Assembly: GCF_000732925.1 (NCBI RefSeq)
Contig: NZ_CP008953.1
Location: 6,820,001 to 6,884,000, forward strand
From: Amycolatopsis japonica
GTDB lineage: Bacteria > Actinomycetota > Actinomycetes > Mycobacteriales > Pseudonocardiaceae
Length of the DNA stretch: 64,000 nt
Direction: 5' to 3'
Shown piece after piece: positions 25,029-33,300 of this stretch. Positions within the stretch are counted from its first letter, which is position 1. The number at the start of each line of letters is the position of its first letter. Under the pieces are notes generated by a model, which saw nothing but the letters and a program-made list of their open reading frames with translations, made no database searches and was not told the DNA's origin. A program made the position numbers and the translations under genes.

Positions 25029-26270
25029 CTACCAGGTGACCGGCAACTGATCCGGGCAGTCGATGAACGCGTTCCGGAGCTTGACCTCGTCGTTGGACAC
25101 CGCCAGGCGCAGCCCGGGGAATCGCTGCCACAGCGACTGATACGCCATCCGCAGCACCGACCTCGCGATCGCGGCGCCGATGCAGTAATGGATGCCGTGC
25201 CCGAATCCGACGTCGGAAACCGGCGGGCGCCGCGCGTCGAGAACGTTCGGGTTCGGCGTCAGCGCTTCGTCGCGGTTGGCCATCAGGATCGAGCAGAGGA
25301 CGTAATCCCCCGCCTTGATCAGCTGTCCGCCGACGACGACGTCCCGGAGCGCCATCCGCGGATTCGGCTGCTGCACCGGCGAGAGATAGCGCAGCAGTTC
25401 GTTGACGACCCGGTCCGCCTGCTCACGGCCTTCGAAGAGCAACTGCTTCTGTTCGGGGTGGTCCAGAAGCGCGAGCACGCCGAAGCCCAGCATTCCCGCG
25501 ACGGTCTCGACACCGCCGAGCAGCAGCGCCGTGCACAGGCCTTTCAGCTCGTCGTCGGTGACATTGTCCCCGTGTTCGCGCACCAGCATGCCGAGGAAAC
25601 CGTCGTCGGGATCCTTGCGCTGGCGGGTGATGAGACCGAGCAGATACTGGTTGAACGCCGCGCTGTCGGCGGCCCTCGCCTTGAAACCGCGGCTGAGGTC
25701 GACGTTGCGCCGGATGCGGCGGATGAACTCGTTGCGGTCGTCGCGCGGGATCCCGAGGAGTTCACAAAGGACACCGCCACCCACCGGATCGGCGAAAAGT
25801 CCTTGTACGTCAGCGGGTGGGCCTTCGGCCTCGACCTCGTCGAGACGTTCGTCGATGAGTTCCTGGATCGCCGGTTCCAGCCGGCGGATCCGCCGGACGG
25901 TGAACTCCGGCGTCAGCATCCGGCGCAGCCGCGTGTGCTCGGGCGGGTCGTAGGTCGAGATCTGCCCGACGAACTGCGGTGCCATGGGAACGTCTTCGCC
26001 GTTGGTCGTCCGTTCGGCTTCGGCCTCGGTCAGCCGGGGGCGCGTCGTGAAGTTCTCGTGGTCGCCCAGGATCTTGCGCACGACGTCGTACCCGAGTGCC
26101 TGCCAGACATAGCCCTTGCCGAGCTGCGTGGACGCGTCACCGAGAATCCGGACCAAGGGGCCCTTCTCCCGCAACGTGAACATGTCCTCGTGCGGGTCGC
26201 AGTGCGTCCTCATCATGTAGTTCGCGGTCGGCTCCACGGCCGGCGCGACCTCGTCGATTGCGTGCTCCAT
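25029..26270 (-). CDS. oxyC: Cytochrome P450 OxyC, residue 5-7 biaryl (AB ring) coupling
   Basis: 413 aa. The N-terminus MEHAIDEVAPAVEPTANY and the CDPHEDMFTLREKGPLVRI segment match OxyC of vancomycin-type clusters. The heme loop is FGHGIHYCIGAA; the I-helix has LGGVETVAG instead of the usual Asp/Glu-Thr pair. OxyC forms the C-C bond between Hpg-5 and Dpg-7, last in the cross-linking order. Start ATG at 26270 with AAGGAG 12 bases upstream; an ATG at 26291 would add seven residues. Confidence 0.94.
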   Translation of the reverse strand: MEHAIDEVAPAVEPTANYMMRTHCDPHEDMFTLREKGPLVRILGDASTQLGKGYVWQALGYDVVRKILGDHENFTTRPRLTEAEAERTTNGEDVPMAPQFVGQISTYDPPEHTRLRRMLTPEFTVRRIRRLEPAIQELIDERLDEVEAEGPPADVQGLFADPVGGGVLCELLGIPRDDRNEFIRRIRRNVDLSRGFKARAADSAAFNQYLLGLITRQRKDPDDGFLGMLVREHGDNVTDDELKGLCTALLLGGVETVAGMLGFGVLALLDHPEQKQLLFEGREQADRVVNELLRYLSPVQQPNPRMALRDVVVGGQLIKAGDYVLCSILMANRDEALTPNPNVLDARRPPVSDVGFGHGIHYCIGAAIARSVLRMAYQSLWQRFPGLRLAVSNDEVKLRNAFIDCPDQLPVTW

Positions 26271-26386
26271 ACCGAGTGGAAGCTCCTTCATAGACCAGGA
26301 ATCGCGGTCCGGCCCGGGGCCGCGCCGCAATCTTCATCCGCGATCGGGCGGGACGTCCAGCGCCGCCATGGACGCTCAGTGCGTAC

Positions 26387-27583
26387 TCACCACTCGACCA
26401 TCAGGCTCGTGAGCCCGTAAGCCGGTGTGGTGAGGCGGAACATGGTGTCCTTCTCTGGATCCGCGAGCCTCAGGCCGGGAAAACGCCGCCACAGCGACGT
26501 GAAGACCGTGCGCAGTTCGAGCCGCGCCAGCGAAGCGCCGAGACAGTGGTGGATCCCGTGCCCGAACGCCACATGCGGCACGGGCTCGCGGGTCAGATCG
26601 AGCCGGTCCGGATCCGGCACCAGCGCGGGATCGCGGTTCGCCATGGGGAGCGAACACAGAACGGTCTCGCCCTCCTTGATCACCTCGTCCCCGATGGCGA
26701 CGTCCTCCATCGCCGTCCGGGGGGTCGGGGCGTACGGCACGGTGAGATACCGGATCAGCTCGTCGACCGCCCGGTCCGCCGCCTGCCCGTCGCCCCGCAC
26801 CGCGGCGAGCTGATCGGGATGCCGCAGCAACGCCAGCACGCCGAGGCCGATCATGCCGGAGATGTTGTCGTCACCGGCCAGCATCACCTGCACGCAGAAG
26901 CCTCTCAGCTCCTCGTCGGTGGCCTCGTCACCGTGTTCGGCGACGACCGCCCCGATCAGCCCCTCGCCGGGTTCCTCGCGGTTCCTGGCGATCATCGCCA
27001 GCAGGTAGCGGGAGAACGCCTCACCCGCGGCCGCTCGTCTCCGCTGGCTCAGCGAAGCGTCGAGATGTCCGTGGCACAGCTTGAGGAACATGGCGCGGTC
27101 GTCACGCGGCACCCCGATCAGTTCGCACAGCACGGCTCCCGGCACCTCGTCGGCGACGAGTTCGATCACGTCGGCGGGAGAACCCTCGTCCTCCATGGCA
27201 TCGAGCCGTTCCGACACGATCTGCTCGATGTACGGCTCCATGCGCCGCATCTTGCGCAGCGTGAACCCCGGCGTCAGCTTCTGCCGCATCCGGGTGTGCT
27301 CGGGCGGGTCGTAGTCCATCAGGTTGCCGACCAGCTCCTGCGGCCGGAAGATGCCTTCCCCGCCGACCTCGTCCTGCTCGTGCCACCGGCGCCGGGTGCT
27401 GAAGCGCTTGTGGTCGCCCAAAACCTGGCGCACGACGGAGTGCCCCGCCGCCATCCAGATGGTCTCGGCGTCCGCGCCGGTGCCCACCGTGACCTTCGAC
27501 AGCGGTCCGGCGGCACGCAGTTCGTCCGCCGGATCGAGGTCCTGTCTGCGAATGTGCAGCGGACGCGTGTCCTCACCACTCAA
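26387..27583 (-). CDS. oxyB: Cytochrome P450 OxyB, residue 4-6 aryl-ether (C-O-D ring) coupling
   Basis: 398 aa. RPLHIRRQDLDPADEL at the N-terminus, the FRPQELVGNLMDYDPPEHTR segment and the LAGDDNISGM I-helix are hallmarks of OxyB; the heme loop is FGHGIHHCLGAS. OxyB makes the first cross-link on the carrier-bound peptide, recruited by the X domain of module 7. The start is a TTG at 27583 that overlaps oxyE by 11 bp, with GGAG upstream. It gives MSGEDTRPL, matching the family N-terminus. Confidence 0.95.
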   Translation of the reverse strand: MSGEDTRPLHIRRQDLDPADELRAAGPLSKVTVGTGADAETIWMAAGHSVVRQVLGDHKRFSTRRRWHEQDEVGGEGIFRPQELVGNLMDYDPPEHTRMRQKLTPGFTLRKMRRMEPYIEQIVSERLDAMEDEGSPADVIELVADEVPGAVLCELIGVPRDDRAMFLKLCHGHLDASLSQRRRAAAGEAFSRYLLAMIARNREEPGEGLIGAVVAEHGDEATDEELRGFCVQVMLAGDDNISGMIGLGVLALLRHPDQLAAVRGDGQAADRAVDELIRYLTVPYAPTPRTAMEDVAIGDEVIKEGETVLCSLPMANRDPALVPDPDRLDLTREPVPHVAFGHGIHHCLGASLARLELRTVFTSLWRRFPGLRLADPEKDTMFRLTTPAYGLTSLMVEW

Positions 27584-28730
27584 CGGGGAGCTCCTCGATG
27601 TTGAACGGCGCGGGTTTGCCGGCCACGAACCGCAGTTCCTCCTCCGGCACCGCCAGCCGCAGGCCGGGGAACCGCCGGGCCAGGATCGGCAGCGCGACCC
27701 GCAGTTCGAGCCTGGCCAGCGGGGCGCCGACACAGTGGTGGATGCCGTGCCCGAAGGCCAGATGCCCCGGGCTGTTCTCCCGCGTGATGTCGAACTTGTC
27801 GCCGAGCGTGCGGTTGACCGCCAGCATCGAGCAGGTCAGCACGTCACCGGCGTGGATCTCGTATCCGGCGATGTCCAGGTCGACGAGCGCCGTCCGCGGC
27901 GAAGGGGCCTCGACGATCGTCGGGAAGCGCAAGACCTCCTCGGTCGCGCTGTCCACGAGCTCCGGCCGTTCGCGCAGCAGCGACAGCTGGGCCGGGTTCG
28001 TCGCGAACAGGAGCACCGCCATGGCCAGCTGGGCGGCCATCTGCTCGACGGCCACGATCAGGATCGCCTCTGCGAGCCCCGACAGTTCCTCGTCGCTGAC
28101 CTTGTCGCCGTGCTCACGCGCGATGAACCCGATCAGCTCGTCACCGGGATCACGGCGTTCGCGGGCCGCGAGCTTCTCGCAGTAGTTGACGACACCGAGG
28201 CTCGACTGGGCCCGCTGCTTGGGAATCCGGCTTTCCCGGCTGTCGCGGATCATCCGCGACAGATCGGCCTGGTCGTCGCGCGGGACACCGAGGAACTCGC
28301 ACGCGATGAGCGCCGGCATGGGCCAGCCCGCGTACCGGACGAAGTCGATCGGCGAGCCCATGCTCTCCAGATCGTCCAGGCCCTCCTCGATGATCTCCTC
28401 GACCCGGGGCCGCAACCGCTCGATCCGGCGGACGCTGAACGCCCCGGCCACCGTGCCACGCAGGCGGGTGTGGTCGGGCGGGTCGTAGGCCTGCAGGATG
28501 CCCGGCAGATGGGCCCGGTCCGCCTCGTCGTCGACCGGCCGCATCGAGCTGAACCGGGTGGCGTCGGCGAGGATCTCGCGCACCTCGTCGTATCCGGTGA
28601 CCAACCATTGCCTGCGGCCGTTCAGCCCCGTCTCCGTGTCGTACCGGTGCAGGGGGCCTTCTTTTTGCAACGCGGAGAGCTCCGGCGCCGGATCGAGCCG
28701 GATCCGCTGATGCGGCAAGGGAACTACCAT
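27573..28730 (-). CDS. oxyE: Cytochrome P450 OxyE, residue 1-3 aryl-ether (F-O-G ring) coupling
   Basis: 385 aa. Gene order oxyA-oxyE-oxyB-oxyC is that of teicoplanin-type clusters, and this protein is neither OxyA, OxyB nor OxyC by sequence. The heme loop is FGHGIHHCVGAP; the I-helix IVAVEQMAAQ has no acid-Thr pair. OxyE links aromatic residues 1 and 3, which requires Hpg-1 and Dpg-3 as predicted here for modules 1 and 3. Start ATG 28730 with GAGGAGA upstream. Confidence 0.92.
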   Translation of the reverse strand: MVVPLPHQRIRLDPAPELSALQKEGPLHRYDTETGLNGRRQWLVTGYDEVREILADATRFSSMRPVDDEADRAHLPGILQAYDPPDHTRLRGTVAGAFSVRRIERLRPRVEEIIEEGLDDLESMGSPIDFVRYAGWPMPALIACEFLGVPRDDQADLSRMIRDSRESRIPKQRAQSSLGVVNYCEKLAARERRDPGDELIGFIAREHGDKVSDEELSGLAEAILIVAVEQMAAQLAMAVLLFATNPAQLSLLRERPELVDSATEEVLRFPTIVEAPSPRTALVDLDIAGYEIHAGDVLTCSMLAVNRTLGDKFDITRENSPGHLAFGHGIHHCVGAPLARLELRVALPILARRFPGLRLAVPEEELRFVAGKPAPFNIEELPVEW

Positions 28731-28752
28731 GATTCTCCTCAGGTTTCCGGCG

Positions 28753-29928
28753 CTACCAGTCGAGCAGCAGGGCTTCCACGTCGAACGGGGGCGGGCCGAA
28801 TTTGAGCTTGCGCTCGGGCTCGGCGAGCCTGAGCTTGGGGAAACGCCTCGCCAGCGCGGGGATCGCCTCCCGGAACACCATCTCCGCCAGCGGCCTGCCG
28901 AGGCAGTGGTGGATCCCGTGGCCGAACGAGACGTGCGGCGACTTCTCCCGCGTGATGTCGAATTCGTCTTCCGGTGCCGGGAAGTTCGCGCGGTTGGCCC
29001 CCAGCAGGGAGCACGTGACGGTGTCACCGGCCTTGACGAGGCGGCCGCCGATCGTGACGTCTTCCTTGGCGATACGCGGGTGAAGCTTCTCGTCGGTCGT
29101 GAGGTACCGGTTCAGCTCCTCCAGCCAGTCCGGGACGGTGTCCGGCCGTTCCCGCAGGATGTCGAACTGCTCCGGGAAATCGACCATCAGCAACGCACCC
29201 GCCGCGAGGAACCTGGCCACCTGGTCGCCGCCCGCGCCCATGATGAACGCGGCCACCCCGGCCAGTTCCGCGTCGGTGATCTCGTCACCGTGTTCGCGCA
29301 CCACGACCCCGAACAGGTCGTCGCCGGGATCGCGGCGGACGCGGGCGACGGCCTTGTTCATGTACTGCATGTACTTGTTGCCCGCCGCGTTGCGCCGTTT
29401 GTCCGTCCGCTCGGTCCGGCTGGCGTGCAGGGTGCGCGACAGATCGGCCTGATCGTCGCGCGGGATGCCGAGGAAGTCGCAGGTCGCCGTCGTGGCGACG
29501 GCCCAGCCGAAATGCGGGACGAAGTCGGTGGGCCCGCCCATGTCCTCGATGGTGTCCAAGGTGTCTTCGACGATCTGCCGGACTTCCGGCCGGAACCCCT
29601 GCATCCGCCGGATGGCGAACGGCGGGGTCACCAGGCGGCGCAGGCGCGTGTGGTCCGGCGGGTCGTAGTGGGTGAGGAAACCGGGCCAGGCGATCCCGGC
29701 CGCGGTCCCGCCGTAGATCAGCCGCGCGCTGAACTTGTCGGAGCTGAGGACCTGGCGGACCTCGTCGTATCCGGTGGCGAGCCACGCCGTCCGCCGTTCA
29801 CCGTCTTCCTCGGTGCCCAGGGCGGAGATGGGGCCTTCGGCCATCAGGGAAAGGAGTTCGGCCCCCGGGTCGAATCGGTTTCTCCGGTGGATTTCCAAGC
29901 CCTTGACGACGTTGAGCTCCTCGAACAC
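28753..29928 (-). CDS. oxyA: Cytochrome P450 OxyA, residue 2-4 aryl-ether (D-O-E ring) coupling
   Basis: 391 aa. MFEELNVVKGLEIHRRNRFDP start (GTG at 29928, AAAGGA upstream), heme loop FGHGIHHCLGRP, I-helix GAGGDQVARF. It is the first P450 after the NRPS/MbtH block, as in other glycopeptide clusters, and forms the second cross-link. A regulator box lies about 190 bp upstream, so the oxyA-E-B-C genes and the following gtf genes probably form a regulated operon. Confidence 0.93.
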   Translation of the reverse strand: MFEELNVVKGLEIHRRNRFDPGAELLSLMAEGPISALGTEEDGERRTAWLATGYDEVRQVLSSDKFSARLIYGGTAAGIAWPGFLTHYDPPDHTRLRRLVTPPFAIRRMQGFRPEVRQIVEDTLDTIEDMGGPTDFVPHFGWAVATTATCDFLGIPRDDQADLSRTLHASRTERTDKRRNAAGNKYMQYMNKAVARVRRDPGDDLFGVVVREHGDEITDAELAGVAAFIMGAGGDQVARFLAAGALLMVDFPEQFDILRERPDTVPDWLEELNRYLTTDEKLHPRIAKEDVTIGGRLVKAGDTVTCSLLGANRANFPAPEDEFDITREKSPHVSFGHGIHHCLGRPLAEMVFREAIPALARRFPKLRLAEPERKLKFGPPPFDVEALLLDW

Positions 29929-30157
29929 GGCAGTTCCTTTCGCCTCAACCGGCCGTCGCGCGCGGATAGGGATGTTCCCGGTCGGCCGGACGAGCGTCGA
30001 GTTCGTCCAACCGCCCGGATCGGGGGCGGCGGGGGCTGAAGGGCGCTTTCCCCGCATGAGATGCGAGGAAAGCGCCCTTCACCGCGTGTCACGCGGGGAA
30101 AGTCCCCTTCGCCGAGGCTCGTCCAACCGTCCGCATTGAGCGGCTGGACACCCCCGC
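29929..30157. promoter_or_regulatory. oxyA promoter region with StrR/Bbr-type box and hairpin
   Basis: 229 bp between the mbtH-like gene and oxyA. At 30121-30149 there is GTCCAA-N17-CTGGAC, one mismatch from the GTCCAA-N17-TTGGAC box described for Bbr-type activators; another GTCCAA half-site is at 30005-30010. Between them lies a hairpin at 30037-30081 (arms around GAAGGGCGCTTTCC), then a second short palindrome at 30083-30098. Read on the minus strand the order is box, hairpins, oxyA. Confidence 0.7.
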
Positions 30158-30367
30158 TCAGCCGTTGACTTCGGCGATCAGGCTCTTCGGCCGCAGGTCC
30201 GTCCAGTGCTCCTCGACGTAGGCGAGGCATTCCTGGCGCGGGGCCTCGCCGTGGACGCGGGTCCAGCCCGCGGGAACCTCGGCGAACGTCGGCCAGAGGG
30301 AGTGCTGGCCCTCGTCGTTCACCAGCACGAAAAAGGAACCGTCTTCGTTGTCAAAGGGATTGCTCAT
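30158..30367 (-). CDS. mbtH: MbtH-like protein
   Basis: 69 aa with the family signature: NPFDNEDGSFFVLVNDEGQ at the start, SLWPTFAEVPAGW in the middle and the EHWTDLRPKSL end. MbtH-like proteins bind and stabilise adenylation domains, here probably those for Tyr and Hpg. It sits 11 bp after the module 7 NRPS gene, its usual place in glycopeptide clusters. Confidence 0.97.
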   Translation of the reverse strand: MSNPFDNEDGSFFVLVNDEGQHSLWPTFAEVPAGWTRVHGEAPRQECLAYVEEHWTDLRPKSLIAEVNG

Positions 30368-30378
30368 CGGTTTTCCTT

Positions 30379-33300
30379 TCAGGCGCCCGGCCGCGGCCGG
30401 AGCTTCTCGGCGACGATGGACCCAATCTGGACCAACGCCGCGGGTTGCACCATGTCGTAATGGTTGGTCGGGATCTCGTGGTGTTCGATGGCCCCGCTGG
30501 TGAAGTCCTTCCAGCCCGCGACGGCCTCCGACACGGGCAGGTGCGCCGGCCGGTCCTCCGAGGCGACGAAGAGCAGGATGTCGCCGTTGAACGGCGAGGC
30601 CGTGTGCTGCGGCCCGACCTTCCAGAGGTTCTTCATGACCGCTTCCAGCCGCTCCCGCGCACCGGGGCCCTGGACCATGCCGCCCGCCAGCTCCAGATCC
30701 CGCTGTTTCCGTTTCTGGAGGCCGTCTTCGTCGCGCGCGGCCTCTTCGGTCACCGTGCCGGTCGCGTTCCGTCCCATGTAGACGGGATACGCGTCGAGCA
30801 GGGCGAGCAGGCCGAGTTCTTCCCCGTCGGCTTCGAGCATCGCGGCCATCGCCTGCGCGATCCGGCCGCCGAGCGACCAGCCGAGCAGGTGGTACGGCCC
30901 GGTCGGCTGCACGGCACGGATGTGCGCGAGGTAGTCGGCCGCCATTTCCTCGACGCTCTCGGGCAGCCGTTCGGTCCGCGCGAGACCGCGTGCCTGCACG
31001 CCGTAGACCGGCTGGTTCGCGGGCAGATGCCGCAGCAGCGGCCCGTAGTTCCAGCTCAACCCGCCGCTCGCGTGAACGCAGAACAGCGGCGGCCGGTCGC
31101 CGTTCGCCTGAAGCGGCAACAGGATCTCGTAGTCGCCCGTCTTCACCGCGGTACTCGTGCGGCGCCGCTCCCCCACCACGATCAGGGTTTTGGCCGGGGT
31201 CTTGCGGGCGAGCAGGCCGGTGTTCAGCATCCGGTGCCCCGGCTCGCCGAACGGGCAGGGCTCGCCGGACTTGCCCTCGTCGACCGCCGGACCGGTGACG
31301 TAGAGATCACCGACGACGCCCGGGGCGACCGGACGGCGCTGCTCGTCGAGCACGAGCGCGCCGAGCGGACCCAGTTCCGCGACCACCGCGGGTACCTCGC
31401 CCGCCCACCGGGCGGGTGCGATCGCCGGACGGCCGCGTTCGGTCTCGTCGAGGAAGAGGTCCAGTTCGCTGATCCGCCGCTGGGGATCCTCCGCCACCTG
31501 CTCCAGGACGTGGACCAGCCGCCGCGCCACCGATTCCGCCGTCGCCTCGTCGAACAGGTCGGCGGCGTAGCGAAGAGTGCCTTCGAGACCGTCCTCGTCG
31601 TCGTCCTCGTCGAGCCGCTCGGTGAGCTTGAACGCGAGATCCAGTTCCGTGGCCTCGGTTCCGCCCGGTTCGACGCTGGTGCGCAGGGCGGGCAGTTCCG
31701 CCGCGTCCCACGCGCCGATGTCCTCCTCGTCGACCTCCAGCCCCACCTGGAAGACGGGGTGGCGGGACAGCGAGGCGGGCAGGTCCAGCAGGTCGACGAT
31801 CCGCTCGAACGGCACGTCCAGCTGCTGACGCGCACCCCGGACGGCCTCCTGCACCCGCGTGACGACCTCGAGGAACGTCGGGTCACCGGAGAGATCCGTG
31901 CGCAGGGCGAGCGGCCGGGCGAACGGCCCGATCATCGGTTCGAGGTCGATGAGGTCCTCGTCCCGCGCCAGTTTCGTCCCGATCACCAGATCCTGGCCCG
32001 CGCCGAATTTGCTCAGCAGCATCGCGAGACCGGCGTGCACGACGTGAATGGTGTCCGCGCCGAGCCGTTCCACCGCCTTGGTCAGCCGTTCGTACGGTTC
32101 GGCGCCGAGCCGCAGCTCGACCGTGCCCGCCTTGCGCGACGGGACGGCCGGACGCGGCCGGTCGAACGGGAGCACCGTCTCGCCTTCGATCCCGGTGAGG
32201 GTGTCCCGCCAGAAGACGACCTGCTCGTTGATCAGGCTGCCCTGTTCGTCCTCGTCCGCGAGCAGCCGCTGCTCCCAGATCGCGTAGTCGGCGAACTGCA
32301 GTGCCAGCGGCGCGCGTTCCGGGACCCGGCCCGAACGCCGTGCGCCGTACGCGGCCGCCAGGTCGCGGAAGAACACGTCGAGCGAGTCGTCGTCGGCGAG
32401 GATCCGGTGCAGCCGCAGATGCAGCACGTGTTCCTTCTCCGCGAGCGCGAAAAGGTCGCAGCGCCAAGGAACTTCGCTGGTGAGATCGAAGACCGACGCA
32501 CGCAGCCCGGCGAGCAGCCCGGGAAGCTCCTCCTCGGTGGCAGGCACCGGGGACAGCTCGATGGCCGCGGGCTCGTGGACGAGCTGCCGGACGTTCTGCG
32601 CGTCTCCGGGGAAGGTCGTGCGCAGCACCTCGTGCCGGGCGGCGATGTCGCCGAGTGCCGCCCCCAGCGCGGCCACGTCGAGCCTGCCGCGCAGGCGCAG
32701 CGCGACCGAGATCTGCAGTCCGGCGGTCTCCTCGCCGGGGCTGGCCAGCAGCCAGGCACGCAGCTGCCGCGCCGTGAGCGGAACCCGCTCGGGCCGCTCG
32801 GCGGGTTCCAGCGCGGGCCGCGACTTCGCGGCGAGCGCCCTGGCGACACCGGCGGGCGTCGGCGAGGAGAACAGCTGCCGGATGGGCAGATCCACGCCGA
32901 TCACCTCGCGGATCCGCGCGATGAGCCGCATCGCCAGCGCCGAACTGCCGCCGAGGTCGTGGAAGGCGTCGTCGACACCGACGTTGTCGACGCCGAGGAT
33001 CTCCGAGAACAGGTCGCAGAGCACCTTCTCGGATTCGCTCTCGGGCGCCTTCTCCGACGCGCGGCCGGCGAGATCCGGGGCGGGCAGCGCCCGGCGGTCG
33101 ACCTTCCCGTTGGGCGTGACCGGAAGGCCGGGCAGCGCGACGACCGCCATGGGGACCATGTACGCGGGCAGCACCAAACCCATCTGCCGCTTGATCTCCT
33201 CGGGACCGGCGTCGCCGCCGTCCGAGACGAAGTACCCGACCAGCCGCTTCTCCCCCGGCTGGTCCTCACGCGCCATGACGACGGCCTCGACCACGCCCGG

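Noticed and set aside
20552..29928. Search for a flavin-dependent halogenase between the P450 and glycosyltransferase genes.
   Set aside because: No GxGxxG flavin motif protein or WxWxIP motif was seen; the interval is filled by P450, GT1 and methyltransferase genes.
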